Positions 14,782 to 22,223 of a DNA stretch of 27,650 nucleotides are shown in pieces. Source of the DNA: Chloroflexota bacterium (lineage in GTDB: Bacteria > Chloroflexota > Limnocylindria > QHBO01). A program made the translations under genes and the position numbers. Location of the stretch: positions 1 through 27,650 of the forward strand of contig VBJX01000002.1 of NCBI GenBank assembly GCA_005879775.1, in the 5' to 3' direction. The notes beneath the pieces were generated by a model. The model was not told the origin of the DNA. It worked only from the letters and a program-made list of their open reading frames with translations, and searched no databases. Within the stretch, counting starts at the first letter, position 1. Each line of letters begins with the position of its first letter.

Positions 14782-16439
14782 CCGGCCTCGCGCAGGTCGG
14801 CGGCAGGCTCCGTTGCGGGCAGCTTCGGCGGCTTCCGCTGCGTCCGCCGCCGAGGTGGCGCCGGCGCTGGGCCACTGGCCGGCAGCCCCGCCGCAGCCGC
14901 ACTGGCATCGATCTTGAGCAGCCCGTCGCGCGCGCGCTCGTGGAGGCGGTAGACCTCGCGCAGCCCATCCGGCGGGACCCCCTCGGCGTAGATGGTGCAG
15001 AAGACGTCGACCACCTGCGGGTCGAACTGGGTCCCGGCGTGGCGCCGCAGCTCGGCGATTGCCTCCCGGTGGACGCGGGCCGTCTTGTAGGGGCGCTCGC
15101 CGACCATGGCGTGGTAGGCATCGGCGACCGCCACGATGCGGGCCCCGAGCGGGATCTCGTTCCCCGACAGACCGTGCGGGTAGCCGCCGCCGTTGAAGCG
15201 CTCGTGATGGTGGAGGACGACCGGGATGGAGTCGCGCAACGACGAGGCCTGCTCCAGGATCACCTGCCCGATGCGCGGATGCTCGCCGATCGCCTGCCAC
15301 TCGACGTCGGAGAGCGAGCTCGGCTTGTCCAGGATCTCGGAGGGCACCGCCAGCTTGCCGAGGTCATGCAGCAGGCTCGCGATCCGGATCCGCTCGATCT
15401 CCTCGTGCGGCAGACCCAGCTCGAGGGCGATGCCGGTCGCCAGGGAGGCGATCATGTCGGAGGGGCGGCCTCGATGGTGGGGCTGCGGCGCGAGGACCGA
15501 TGCCAGTGCCTGGGTGGCGTTGTCGTTGGCCCACTGCCCGATGGCGGTGGCGGCCACCCGTCGCTCGGCGCTGATCGGGGCGCGCCGCACGGGGGCTCCC
15601 TCATCGAGCTCGCGATACAGGTACGTGCGGTTGCGTCCCAGCGACTTGGCCGCGTACATGGCCGCATCGGCCTCGTCGACCAGCCGATCGACCTGCAGAT
15701 GGGAGCCGAGCTCGCCGGCCACCCCGATGCTCACCGTGAGGTGGAGCGTTTGGCCGCCGGTGATGACGAGCGGGTGGTGGACCACCAGCTGGCGAAGCTT
15801 CTCGGCGAGGGCGACGGCATCATCGGCTGCCGTCTCTGGGAGGATCAGCATGAACTCCTCGCCGCCGTACCGCCCGAAGAGGTCGCTCACCCGGATCTGG
15901 TCGCCGATCAGCGCCGCCACCTGGCGAAGGACCGCGTCGCCGGCGTTGTGGCCGAAGGTGTCGTTGATCGGCTTGAAGCGGTCGATGTCGATGAACGCCA
16001 GGGAGAGCCACTTGTGGTGTCGCGTGGCGCGCTCGATCTCGGTGGCGAGCGTGCTGAGGAGCGTCTCGCGATTTGCGACGCCCGTCAGGCGGTCATGGGT
16101 GGCCCGCGCCTCGACCTGCAGGAAGGCGCCCGCAGCGGCGTTGAACGCGCGCGCCAGGCGCTGCTCGGTGGGCGTGCCCCACTCGCGCAGGCGAACCGGT
16201 CCATCCGCCTCGAGGGTCGACTCGAGGGCGTCCGCGATCCGGTTCAGCCGCCAGCCGAAGTAGCTCCACCCCAGGAGCGCCATGCTGCTCAGCCCGGCGG
16301 CGGCCGCCAGGATGCCAACGATCAGCAGCATCTGCCATTGGTGTGCGTCGAGCTGGCGGACGAGGGCCAGGACCACGACCGTCAGCAGAGCCACCGCGAT
16401 CGGCGCGATGAACCCGAGCGCCCTGACGATCCGTAGCAT
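14778..16439 (-). CDS. GGDEF and HD-GYP domain protein (cyclic-di-GMP turnover)
   Basis: 553 residues. Two N-terminal membrane segments (about residues 8-27 and 36-58) lead into a linker, a GGDEF diguanylate cyclase domain (about 112-277) with DRLTGVANR, an intact GGEEF active site at 192-196 and an RxxD inhibitory site (RVSD, 183-186) exactly five residues before it. An HD-GYP phosphodiesterase domain follows (about 305-490) with HDLGKL (358-363), EHPRIG, and HHERFNGGGYPHG. The usual GHS near the start of HD-GYP reads GRPSD, so an early conserved His is missing. The C-terminus is a basic Pro/Ala-rich tail. So it could both make and break c-di-GMP. Start ATG 16439 has GGAGGG just upstream; a longer frame to 16541 lacks these signs. 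It is convergent with purL and divergent from purF. Confidence 0.92.
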   Translation of the reverse strand: MLRIVRALGFIAPIAVALLTVVVLALVRQLDAHQWQMLLIVGILAAAAGLSSMALLGWSYFGWRLNRIADALESTLEADGPVRLREWGTPTEQRLARAFNAAAGAFLQVEARATHDRLTGVANRETLLSTLATEIERATRHHKWLSLAFIDIDRFKPINDTFGHNAGDAVLRQVAALIGDQIRVSDLFGRYGGEEFMLILPETAADDAVALAEKLRQLVVHHPLVITGGQTLHLTVSIGVAGELGSHLQVDRLVDEADAAMYAAKSLGRNRTYLYRELDEGAPVRRAPISAERRVAATAIGQWANDNATQALASVLAPQPHHRGRPSDMIASLATGIALELGLPHEEIERIRIASLLHDLGKLAVPSEILDKPSSLSDVEWQAIGEHPRIGQVILEQASSLRDSIPVVLHHHERFNGGGYPHGLSGNEIPLGARIVAVADAYHAMVGERPYKTARVHREAIAELRRHAGTQFDPQVVDVFCTIYAEGVPPDGLREVYRLHERARDGLLKIDASAAAAGLPASGPAPAPPRRRTQRKPPKLPATEPAADLREAG

Positions 16440-16638
16440 CGACCCTCCGAATCCGGATGTAGGTGGGATCGACAATGGGGCACGCGCCGAGCACGGGCCA
16501 TGGCTCGATGGTCCGCGGTGCAGAGCGGCACCGGCCCCCAAAACGGCCCGCCGACCGCTGGTGCGGTCTGGTGCAGTACTCGCCTAGTACCAACCTCCCA
16601 TCCGGGACGGGGTCCCGGCCAGGCCCGCCGCTGACCGG
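16440..16638. promoter_or_regulatory. Divergent control region between c-di-GMP gene and purF
   Basis: About 200 non-coding bases. It holds a tandem 10-base repeat (CTGGTGCGGT then CTGGTGCAGT, 16558-16577), two AGTAC copies starting 11 bases apart (16575 and 16586), and a perfect hairpin with CCGGGAC/GTCCCGG arms and a 3-base loop (16602-16618). These lie 30-90 bases before the likely purF -10 element, as expected of operators. No riboswitch or known PurR box was recognised. Confidence 0.4.
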
Positions 16639-18174
16639 ATGGCGGGGCTATCATCACCCCGTGCCGCGACCTCAACTCGAACGCTGAACGCCTTGCGGCT
16701 GGCTCCCCTTTACGACCCGACCGGGCCCCGCGAGGAGTGCGGCGTGGTGGGGACCTACGCGCCCGGACACCCGGTGGCGCGCATGACCTACGTGGGACTC
16801 CACGCGCTGCAGCATCGTGGCCAGGAGTCGGCCGGCATCGCCGTTTCGGATGGGAATCGGCTGACCCTGCACAAGCGGCTCGGCCTGGTCAGCCAGGTCT
16901 TCGACGAGGAGACGCTCGCCGGCCTGGATCGACCCCCGGGCGGTGGGGAGCAGAGAAGCGCCCAGATCGCGATCGGGCACACCCGGTACAGCACGACCGG
17001 ATCGAACAGCCTTCCCAACGTCCAGCCGGTCTTCGCCCGCAGCGAGCTGGGCGAGCTGATGCTCGGCCATAACGGGAACCTGACCAACGCCACCTGGCTG
17101 CGTGACGGGCTCGCCGAGCAGGGGGTCGAGTTCGTGACCGCCAGCGATACGGAGGTGCTGGCCAAGCTGATCGCGCACGCTCCGGGGCGAAGCTGGGCAC
17201 AGCGCGTGGAGCAGGCCTTCCACCGCGCTGCGGGCGCCTACACCTTCACCATGCTCACCGAGCGCGCGCTGGTGGTCGCGCGCGACCCGATCGGCTTCCG
17301 GCCGCTGGCGCTTGGTCGCATTCCAGCCACGGATGGCGCGCCGGCCGGCTGGGCGGTGGCCAGCGAGAGCGCCGCGCTCGATGCCATGGGCGCCGCCTTC
17401 GTCCGCGACGTCGAAGCCGGGGAGATCCTGTCGATCGACGAAGAGGGAGTGCGCTCCCACCGACCCACCATCGGCGGCGACGCGAGCGGAACGCGCGAAC
17501 GGCTCTGCCTCTTCGAGTTCGTCTACCTCGCCCGTCCCGACAGCGTCATCGACGGTCGCCTCCTCTACGAGGCGCGCCTCCGTATGGGACGCCAGCTGGC
17601 GATCGAACATCCGGCCGATGCGGACCTGGTGATCCCCGTCCCGGACTCGGCGATCCCGGCCGCCATCGGCTACGCCGAGCAGTCCGGCCTGCCATTTCGG
17701 GAGGGCCTGATCAAGAACCGATACGTGGGGCGGACCTTCATTCAGCCGGCCCAGACCTCGCGCGAGGAATCGGTGCGACTCAAGTTCAATCCGCTCCCCG
17801 AGGTGCTCTCCGGCAAGCGGGTGGTGGTCGTCGATGACTCGATCGTGCGCGGGACCACCACCGCGCCGATTGTCGCGATGCTGCGTCGGGCCGGAGCGAG
17901 CGAGATCCATGTCCGGATCCACTCGCCGCAGATGCGCTACCCGTGCTACATGGGGGTCGACACCGGGCGCCGGGCGGAGCTGATCGCCGCCACACACCAG
18001 CTCGAGGAGATCCGGGCCCTGATCGGCGCCGATTCCCTCGGCTACCTGTCGCTCGACGGCCTGCTGAGCGCGGTCGGTGGCGACGAGCGACGGCGCTGCA
18101 CCGCCTGCTTCGACGGTCGCTACCCGATCGACGTGCCGCTCGACGTCGACAAGTTCGCCCTGGAGCGCGGGTGA
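16639..18174 (+). CDS. purF: Amidophosphoribosyltransferase (PurF), Fe-S type
   Basis: Commits PRPP to purine synthesis, forming phosphoribosylamine with glutamine nitrogen. The Ntn-type glutaminase domain begins at Cys34 (EECGVVGTY), so the preceding residues are a propeptide to be cleaved. HALQHRGQESAGIA and GHTRYSTTGSN are family motifs. The PRTase domain has VVVVDDSIVRGTTT as its PRPP loop. Four cysteines match the [4Fe-4S] ligands of the Bacillus type: about residues 290 (ERLCLFEF), 436 (YPCYMGVD), 487 and 490 (RRCTACF). Start is uncertain: ATG 16639 (511 residues) has no ribosome binding site and overlaps the presumed -10 element; TTG 16693 would leave a 15-residue propeptide, closer to the family norm. 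First gene of the purF-purM-purN operon. Confidence 0.95.
   Translation: MAGLSSPRAATSTRTLNALRLAPLYDPTGPREECGVVGTYAPGHPVARMTYVGLHALQHRGQESAGIAVSDGNRLTLHKRLGLVSQVFDEETLAGLDRPPGGGEQRSAQIAIGHTRYSTTGSNSLPNVQPVFARSELGELMLGHNGNLTNATWLRDGLAEQGVEFVTASDTEVLAKLIAHAPGRSWAQRVEQAFHRAAGAYTFTMLTERALVVARDPIGFRPLALGRIPATDGAPAGWAVASESAALDAMGAAFVRDVEAGEILSIDEEGVRSHRPTIGGDASGTRERLCLFEFVYLARPDSVIDGRLLYEARLRMGRQLAIEHPADADLVIPVPDSAIPAAIGYAEQSGLPFREGLIKNRYVGRTFIQPAQTSREESVRLKFNPLPEVLSGKRVVVVDDSIVRGTTTAPIVAMLRRAGASEIHVRIHSPQMRYPCYMGVDTGRRAELIAATHQLEEIRALIGADSLGYLSLDGLLSAVGGDERRRCTACFDGRYPIDVPLDVDKFALERG
16649..16654 (+). promoter_or_regulatory. Possible -10 element (TATCAT) of purF
   Basis: TATCAT within GGGGCTATCATC, closely matching the hexamer context at 10989-10998. 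It overlaps the first possible purF ATG (16639), so if it is the promoter the message would begin near 16661 and translation would start further downstream. No clear -35 box is visible. Confidence 0.35.
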
Positions 18175-18179
18175 GGCAG

Positions 18180-19211
18180 ATGGCTCGCAGCTATCGCGAG
18201 GCGGGCGTCAACGTCGAAGAGGCACGCCGCGCCGTGGAGCTGATCGGCCGTGCTGCCGCGGCAACCAGCACGCCATCGGTCCTCGCGGGCGTGGGTGGAT
18301 TCGGCAGCCTCTTCCGCTTCGACCCGACCACCCATCCGGATCCGGTCCTGGTGGCCTCGACCGACGGGGTCGGCAGCAAGCTGCAGCTGGCGATCGCGCT
18401 CGGCCGCCACGGCACCATCGGCGTCGACCTGGTCAATCACTGCGTCAACGACATCGCCGTGCACGGCGCCGATCCGCTCTTCTTCCTCGACTACCTGGCG
18501 GTCGGCAAGCTGCGTGCCGAGGCGGCCGCCGAGATCGTGTCGGGGATCGCCGATGCCTGCGCTGCGGCGGGGATTGCCCTGGTCGGCGGCGAGACGGCCG
18601 AGCTTCCCGACCTGTACGAGGCCGATGAGTACGACCTGGCCGGCTTCATCGTGGGCGTGGTGGCGCGCGCGGACGTGATCGATGGCGCGCAGGTGCGAGC
18701 CGGCGACCTGCTGCTCGGACTCCCGTCGAGCGGGCTGCACACCAATGGCTACACCCTGGCGCGCCGCCTCTTTCCCGAGGACGAGTGGAGGCGTGCAGCA
18801 CCCGGCCTGGAACGGACGATCGGTGAGGAGCTGCTGGAGCCGCACCGCTCGTACCTGGACGAGATCCGGATCCTGCGCCGCGCCATGCGCGACGCCGGCG
18901 GTGAGCCGCTGGCCTTCGCCCACATCACCGGCGGTGGCTGGGTCGAGAACATTCCGCGCACCCTCCCCGCGGGGCTGGGAGCGGAGATCGAGTCGGGGTC
19001 GTGGCACGTCCCCCTCATCTTCAGCCTGATCCAGGAGCGCGGCGACATCTCCGATGCCGACATGGTGCGCACCTTCAACCTCGGCATCGGGCTGACCTGC
19101 GTCGTCCACCCCGACTTCGAGGCCGCGGCCCTCACCGCCCTCCCCGAGGCGCGGCGCATCGGCACCATCGTTCCGGTCGAGCGGGACGCCCCGCGCGTGG
19201 CGTTCGTCTAG
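18180..19211 (+). CDS. purM: AIR synthetase (phosphoribosylformylglycinamidine cyclo-ligase)
   Basis: 343 residues. Closes the imidazole ring: FGAM plus ATP gives AIR. Family motifs are SYREAGVNVE at the N-terminus, GVGGFGSLFRFD, the phosphate-binding STDGVGSKLQLA, DLVNHCVNDIAVHGADPLFFLDY, GGETAELPDLY, LPSSGLHTNGYTLAR and HITGGGWVENIPR. ATG 18180 begins 5 bases after the purF stop with a GAGG close upstream; GTG 18171, three codons earlier and overlapping the purF stop (GTGA), with GGAG 5 bases before it, is an equally tenable start. The open frame further upstream overlaps purF out of frame and is not coding. purN begins 5 bases after its stop. Confidence 0.96.
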   Translation: MARSYREAGVNVEEARRAVELIGRAAAATSTPSVLAGVGGFGSLFRFDPTTHPDPVLVASTDGVGSKLQLAIALGRHGTIGVDLVNHCVNDIAVHGADPLFFLDYLAVGKLRAEAAAEIVSGIADACAAAGIALVGGETAELPDLYEADEYDLAGFIVGVVARADVIDGAQVRAGDLLLGLPSSGLHTNGYTLARRLFPEDEWRRAAPGLERTIGEELLEPHRSYLDEIRILRRAMRDAGGEPLAFAHITGGGWVENIPRTLPAGLGAEIESGSWHVPLIFSLIQERGDISDADMVRTFNLGIGLTCVVHPDFEAAALTALPEARRIGTIVPVERDAPRVAFV

Positions 19212-19216
19212 CCGTC

Positions 19217-19837
19217 GTGCGCCTGGCGATCCTCGTCTCCGGGCGCGGATCGAACCTCGAGGCGGTGCTGCGTGCCGTGGAGGCCGGGCGGCTGCCGGGG
19301 ATCGCGCCGGTGCTGGTGATCAGCAACAGGCCCGCCGTGCGCGCCCTGGAGATCGCCGGTCTCCACGGCGTGCCCTCGCTGGTGCTTCCCGCTCGCGCGT
19401 TCGACGACCTGGCCGCCAGGGACGGGGCGATCGGTCGGGCGCTGACGGATGCCGGCGCCGAGCTGGCGCTGCTGGCCGGCTATGACCAGTTGCTGCGTCC
19501 CTCCTACTTCGCCGCCTTCAGCGGCCGAACGATCAACATCCATGCCTCGCTGCTGCCACGCCACGGCGGCAAGGGGATGATCGGCCTCGCCGTCCACGCT
19601 GCCGTCCTGGCCGCAGGAGACGGAGAGACAGGGGTCACCATCCACGACGTCACCGCCGACCTGGATGCCGGGCCGATCCTCCTGCAGCGCCGGGTAGCGG
19701 TGCGCGTCGGCGAATCGGCCGACCAGCTGGCCGAGCGCGTCCTGAAGGTCGAGCATCAGGCCCTGGTGGAGGTCCTCGCACACCTATCTGCTAGCATGAC
19801 CGACCTGCCGCGAGCGAACACTCGCCCGCGGAGGTAG
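19217..19837 (+). CDS. purN: GAR transformylase (phosphoribosylglycinamide formyltransferase)
   Basis: 206 residues. Transfers a formyl group from 10-formyl-tetrahydrofolate to GAR, third step of the pathway. The nucleotide-binding start ILVSGRGSNLEAVL is clear, as are the catalytic residues Asn107 and His109 (INIHASLLP) and Asp150 (HDVTADLDAGPI), equivalent to the Asn106/His108/Asp144 triad of the E. coli enzyme. The loop after the catalytic His is RHGGKGMIGLAVH, the variant seen in many non-enteric bacteria. Start GTG 19217 puts the Rossmann strand right at the N-terminus; the longer frame overlaps purM. There is no obvious ribosome binding site, so coupling with purM is likely. A short basic C-terminal tail (RANTRPRR) follows the last helix. 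Confidence 0.95.
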   Translation: MRLAILVSGRGSNLEAVLRAVEAGRLPGIAPVLVISNRPAVRALEIAGLHGVPSLVLPARAFDDLAARDGAIGRALTDAGAELALLAGYDQLLRPSYFAAFSGRTINIHASLLPRHGGKGMIGLAVHAAVLAAGDGETGVTIHDVTADLDAGPILLQRRVAVRVGESADQLAERVLKVEHQALVEVLAHLSASMTDLPRANTRPRR

Positions 19838-19854
19838 CAGGAGAATCCCTCTTC

Positions 19855-20442
19855 ATGCCTGATGGCCTGCCGGATCCGGGGAAGATCTGGAACGACTTCA
19901 TCACCAACCCGCTGGTGCAGACCGCCGGCACCCTGATCGTCGTGTACGTCGTGCTGCTCTGGCTGGGGACCGCCTACTGGGCGTTCCGCGACATGCAGGC
20001 GCGCAGCGAGAACCCGATCCTGCCCTACTTCGCCTCCGCCCTCATCATCTTCTTCACCCCGCTCCTCTTCCTGTTTGCCGTGGTCCTCTACCTGATCGTG
20101 CGGCCGCGCGAGTCGCTGGCCGAGATCTACGAGCGCTCGCTGGCCGAGGAGTCGCTGCTGGCCGAGGTCGAGAAGAACGAGCTCTGCCCGGTCTGCCGCG
20201 ACCGCGTTCAGGCCGATTGGCTCGTGTGCCCCAACTGCCGGACCCGCCTGCACCGGGTCTGCCCGTCCTGCAGCCGGCTGGCTGATCCGGAGTGGTCACT
20301 CTGCGCCTACTGCGGCCACGAGTTCGAGCGCCCTGCCGTTCGCCCGGTGGCCGCTGCCATGGAGCGGGGTGCGACGCGCGCCGCCGAGCGTCCCGACCTG
20401 ACGGCCGAGGCAGGCGGCTTCAGCACCGCGACCAACCGCTGA
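19855..20442 (+). CDS. Membrane protein with double zinc ribbon
   Basis: 195 residues, function unknown. Two membrane segments (about residues 22-45, LIVVYVVLLWLGTAYWAF, and 60-83, ALIIFFTPLLFLFAVVLYLIV) precede a charged helix and a double zinc ribbon with four CxxC knuckles: CPVC, CPNC, CPSC and CAYC, the arrangement of DZANK-type domains. The tail is Ala-rich and low in complexity. With one hairpin in the membrane the zinc ribbons and both ends would lie on the same side, probably cytoplasmic. ATG 19855 has AGGAG 11 bases upstream. It follows purN by 17 bases and precedes the protease gene by 13, so it is probably in the purF operon. Third zinc-ribbon membrane protein among these purine genes. 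Confidence 0.87.
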   Translation: MPDGLPDPGKIWNDFITNPLVQTAGTLIVVYVVLLWLGTAYWAFRDMQARSENPILPYFASALIIFFTPLLFLFAVVLYLIVRPRESLAEIYERSLAEESLLAEVEKNELCPVCRDRVQADWLVCPNCRTRLHRVCPSCSRLADPEWSLCAYCGHEFERPAVRPVAAAMERGATRAAERPDLTAEAGGFSTATNR

Positions 20443-20455
20443 ACAACGCCGGCCG

Positions 20456-21475
20456 GTGGACGATCCCGGCCTGACCGGTCCGCCCGGCTCGGAGCCCGCC
20501 ACTCCGCAGCTCGCCAGTCCGCAGCCGGCTGAGGCGCCTGCACCGGCGCCCAGCGTGGACCTGGGCCGCTACCGGCTGCTCCAGGTCATCTCGATCATCT
20601 TCATCACCATCGGCCTGCTCGTGCCTATCACGGTGGTGCTGACCAATGCCGGCCTCCTCTCCTCGCAAACGGCCGACTTCGAGCGGTTGATAGCCCCGGC
20701 GCTGCTCCTGCTGGCTGGCGTGCTGCTCCTGATCATCGGCCTGGTCATGAACGTGGTCCGTGCCCTGATCGTGCGTGCCCCGCTGCCACCCAGCCGCTAC
20801 CGCGGGCCGTCCATCTTCGTGCTCCTCCTTCTCGCCGTGGTGATCGCCACCATCGTCGCGATCCCGGCGGTCGCCGGCTCCGAGGCGACGCTCGGGCTTT
20901 CGCTGCTGCTCCTCACCTCGACCCAGATCGGCCTGCTGGCCGTCACCGGCGGCCTGGTGGTCATTCCAAGGACGCTCGAAGGCCTTCGCCTCCTGCCGCC
21001 GGCGCACCTGGGTCGCTCCCTCCTTCTGGGCCTGGGGATGTCGGTCCCGGCCTGGATCGGGGCAACACTCTTGTCGGCCATCGTGACCGTGCTGCTCACC
21101 GCGTTCGGTTTCAAGGAGGTGCCGGGACCCGCTGAGCAGGTCGTGCAGCAGGGCGACCCGACCGTGGTTCTCGTTGCCTTCCTGGTGGTGGCACCCATCG
21201 CCGAGGAGCTCTTCTTCCGGGGCGTGGTCTACAACGCCTGGGAGCGCGAGTGGGGACCGCGAGTCGCCCTCTTCGGCTCGGCTGCGCTCTTCGCGGCGAT
21301 CCATACCAGCCTCTTCGCGCTGGCCCCGATCTTCGCGCTCGGGATCGCGCTGGCCCTCGTCTACCGCTGGACCCGCAGCCTGCCCGCCTCCATGGCCCTG
21401 CATGCAGGCTTCAACACCATCTCGGTGGTCATCGCCTTTCTCGTCCGGCTGAACATCCTGAAGATCCCGATCTGA
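20456..21475 (+). CDS. CPBP family intramembrane metalloprotease
   Basis: 339 residues. Belongs to the CPBP (Abi/CAAX-protease-and-bacteriocin-processing) family of membrane-embedded glutamate proteases related to eukaryotic Rce1. The three motifs are intact: EExxxR at 250-255 (EELFFR), FxxxH ending at His283 (FAAIH) and HxxxN at 316-320 (HAGFN). About eight hydrophobic segments are visible; the first ~35 residues are Pro/Ala-rich and disordered. GTG 20456 is the first start after the previous gene (13-base gap); no ribosome binding site is apparent. No substrate is evident nearby: there is no CaaX protein or bacteriocin gene. A role in processing a membrane or signal protein is possible but unproven. 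Confidence 0.92.
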   Translation: MDDPGLTGPPGSEPATPQLASPQPAEAPAPAPSVDLGRYRLLQVISIIFITIGLLVPITVVLTNAGLLSSQTADFERLIAPALLLLAGVLLLIIGLVMNVVRALIVRAPLPPSRYRGPSIFVLLLLAVVIATIVAIPAVAGSEATLGLSLLLLTSTQIGLLAVTGGLVVIPRTLEGLRLLPPAHLGRSLLLGLGMSVPAWIGATLLSAIVTVLLTAFGFKEVPGPAEQVVQQGDPTVVLVAFLVVAPIAEELFFRGVVYNAWEREWGPRVALFGSAALFAAIHTSLFALAPIFALGIALALVYRWTRSLPASMALHAGFNTISVVIAFLVRLNILKIPI

Positions 21476-21528
21476 CCGATAAGGCGCCGATAACCGCCGG
21501 TTGAGCCGCTCCTCCTAGGCTGTCGCCC
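21476..21528 (+). promoter_or_regulatory. radC upstream region with phased CCGATAA repeats and possible -10
   Basis: Two exact CCGATAA copies begin at 21476 and 21487, 11 bases apart, which puts them on the same face of the helix like a dimeric regulator site. TAGGCT (21516-21521), part of CCTAGGCT, lies 7 bases before the GTG start and resembles the CCTAGG context before purE; transcription from it would be leaderless. No -35 or known SOS box is recognised. Confidence 0.3.
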
Positions 21529-22215
21529 GTGGCCGTCACCGACCCTGTTCCACTGCACCCGGAGGTGCGAGTCGGGGCCGAGCCGATGGCAGCGGTCCGC
21601 ACGAAGCTGACCCGCTACGGGCCGGCTGCCTGCGGGGATGACGAACTGCTGTCGATGCTCATCCGCGGCCCGCGGCCGCTCGATGCCGCTCGCCGGCTGC
21701 TCGACGAGCACGGCGGCCTCTCAGACCTCCCCGCCCTGGTGGCCGGCGCCCGCGTCGGGCTCGATGCGCGGGCCGCCGGAACCCTCCTGGCCGCCATCGA
21801 GCTCGGGCGGCGGGCCGCGGCGAGCTGGCCGCGCGAACGCTGGCGGGTCCGGACCCCCGCCGATCTGGCCGAGCGGCTGATGCCGGAGATGAGCCATCTC
21901 GAGCGCGAGGAGCTGCGTGTCGTACTGCTCAACACGAAGAACGCGGTGACGGCCATCGTCACCGTGTACGCCGGCAACCTGGCCGGCTCATCGGTCCGCG
22001 TGGGCGAGGTCTTCCGCGACGCCGTTCGTCGCCAGGCCGCGGCGGTGGTGGTGGCGCACAACCACCCGTCCGGCGATCCGGCGCCATCGGCCGAGGACCT
22101 TCGCATCACAACGGAGCTGGCGGAGGCCGGGCGCCTCCTGGACATCGAGCTGCTCGACCACCTGGTGATCGGCCACGGTCGCTGGGCGAGTCTCCGCGCC
22201 CTCGGAGCGATCTGA
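21529..22215 (+). CDS. radC: RadC/UPF0758 family JAB-domain protein
   Basis: 228 residues. Despite the name, a repair role for RadC is doubtful; the family is widespread and its function is unsettled. The N-terminal part has a helix-hairpin-helix-like region (KLTRYGPAACGDDELLSMLIRG, by its ends). The C-terminal MPN/JAMM metalloprotein domain has the signature HNHPSGDPAPSAED with His177, His179 and Asp190 as likely zinc ligands, preceded by GEVFRDAVRRQAAAVVVA. Length is typical. GTG 21529 gives a plausible N-terminus and would be the 5' end of a leaderless message; there is no ribosome binding site. It converges with the PQQ-type dehydrogenase gene with only 8 bases between stops. Confidence 0.93.
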   Translation: MAVTDPVPLHPEVRVGAEPMAAVRTKLTRYGPAACGDDELLSMLIRGPRPLDAARRLLDEHGGLSDLPALVAGARVGLDARAAGTLLAAIELGRRAAASWPRERWRVRTPADLAERLMPEMSHLEREELRVVLLNTKNAVTAIVTVYAGNLAGSSVRVGEVFRDAVRRQAAAVVVAHNHPSGDPAPSAEDLRITTELAEAGRLLDIELLDHLVIGHGRWASLRALGAI

Positions 22216-22223
22216 CCTGCCGG

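Noticed and set aside
14595..16436. 613-codon plus-strand frame opposite the GGDEF/HD-GYP gene
   Set aside because: The minus strand codes clear GGDEF and HD-GYP domains; the opposite frame has no family pattern.
16440..16638. Riboswitch (purine or c-di-GMP) before purF or the GGDEF gene
   Set aside because: No conserved core of the known purine or c-di-GMP riboswitches could be recognised; only simple repeats and one hairpin are seen.
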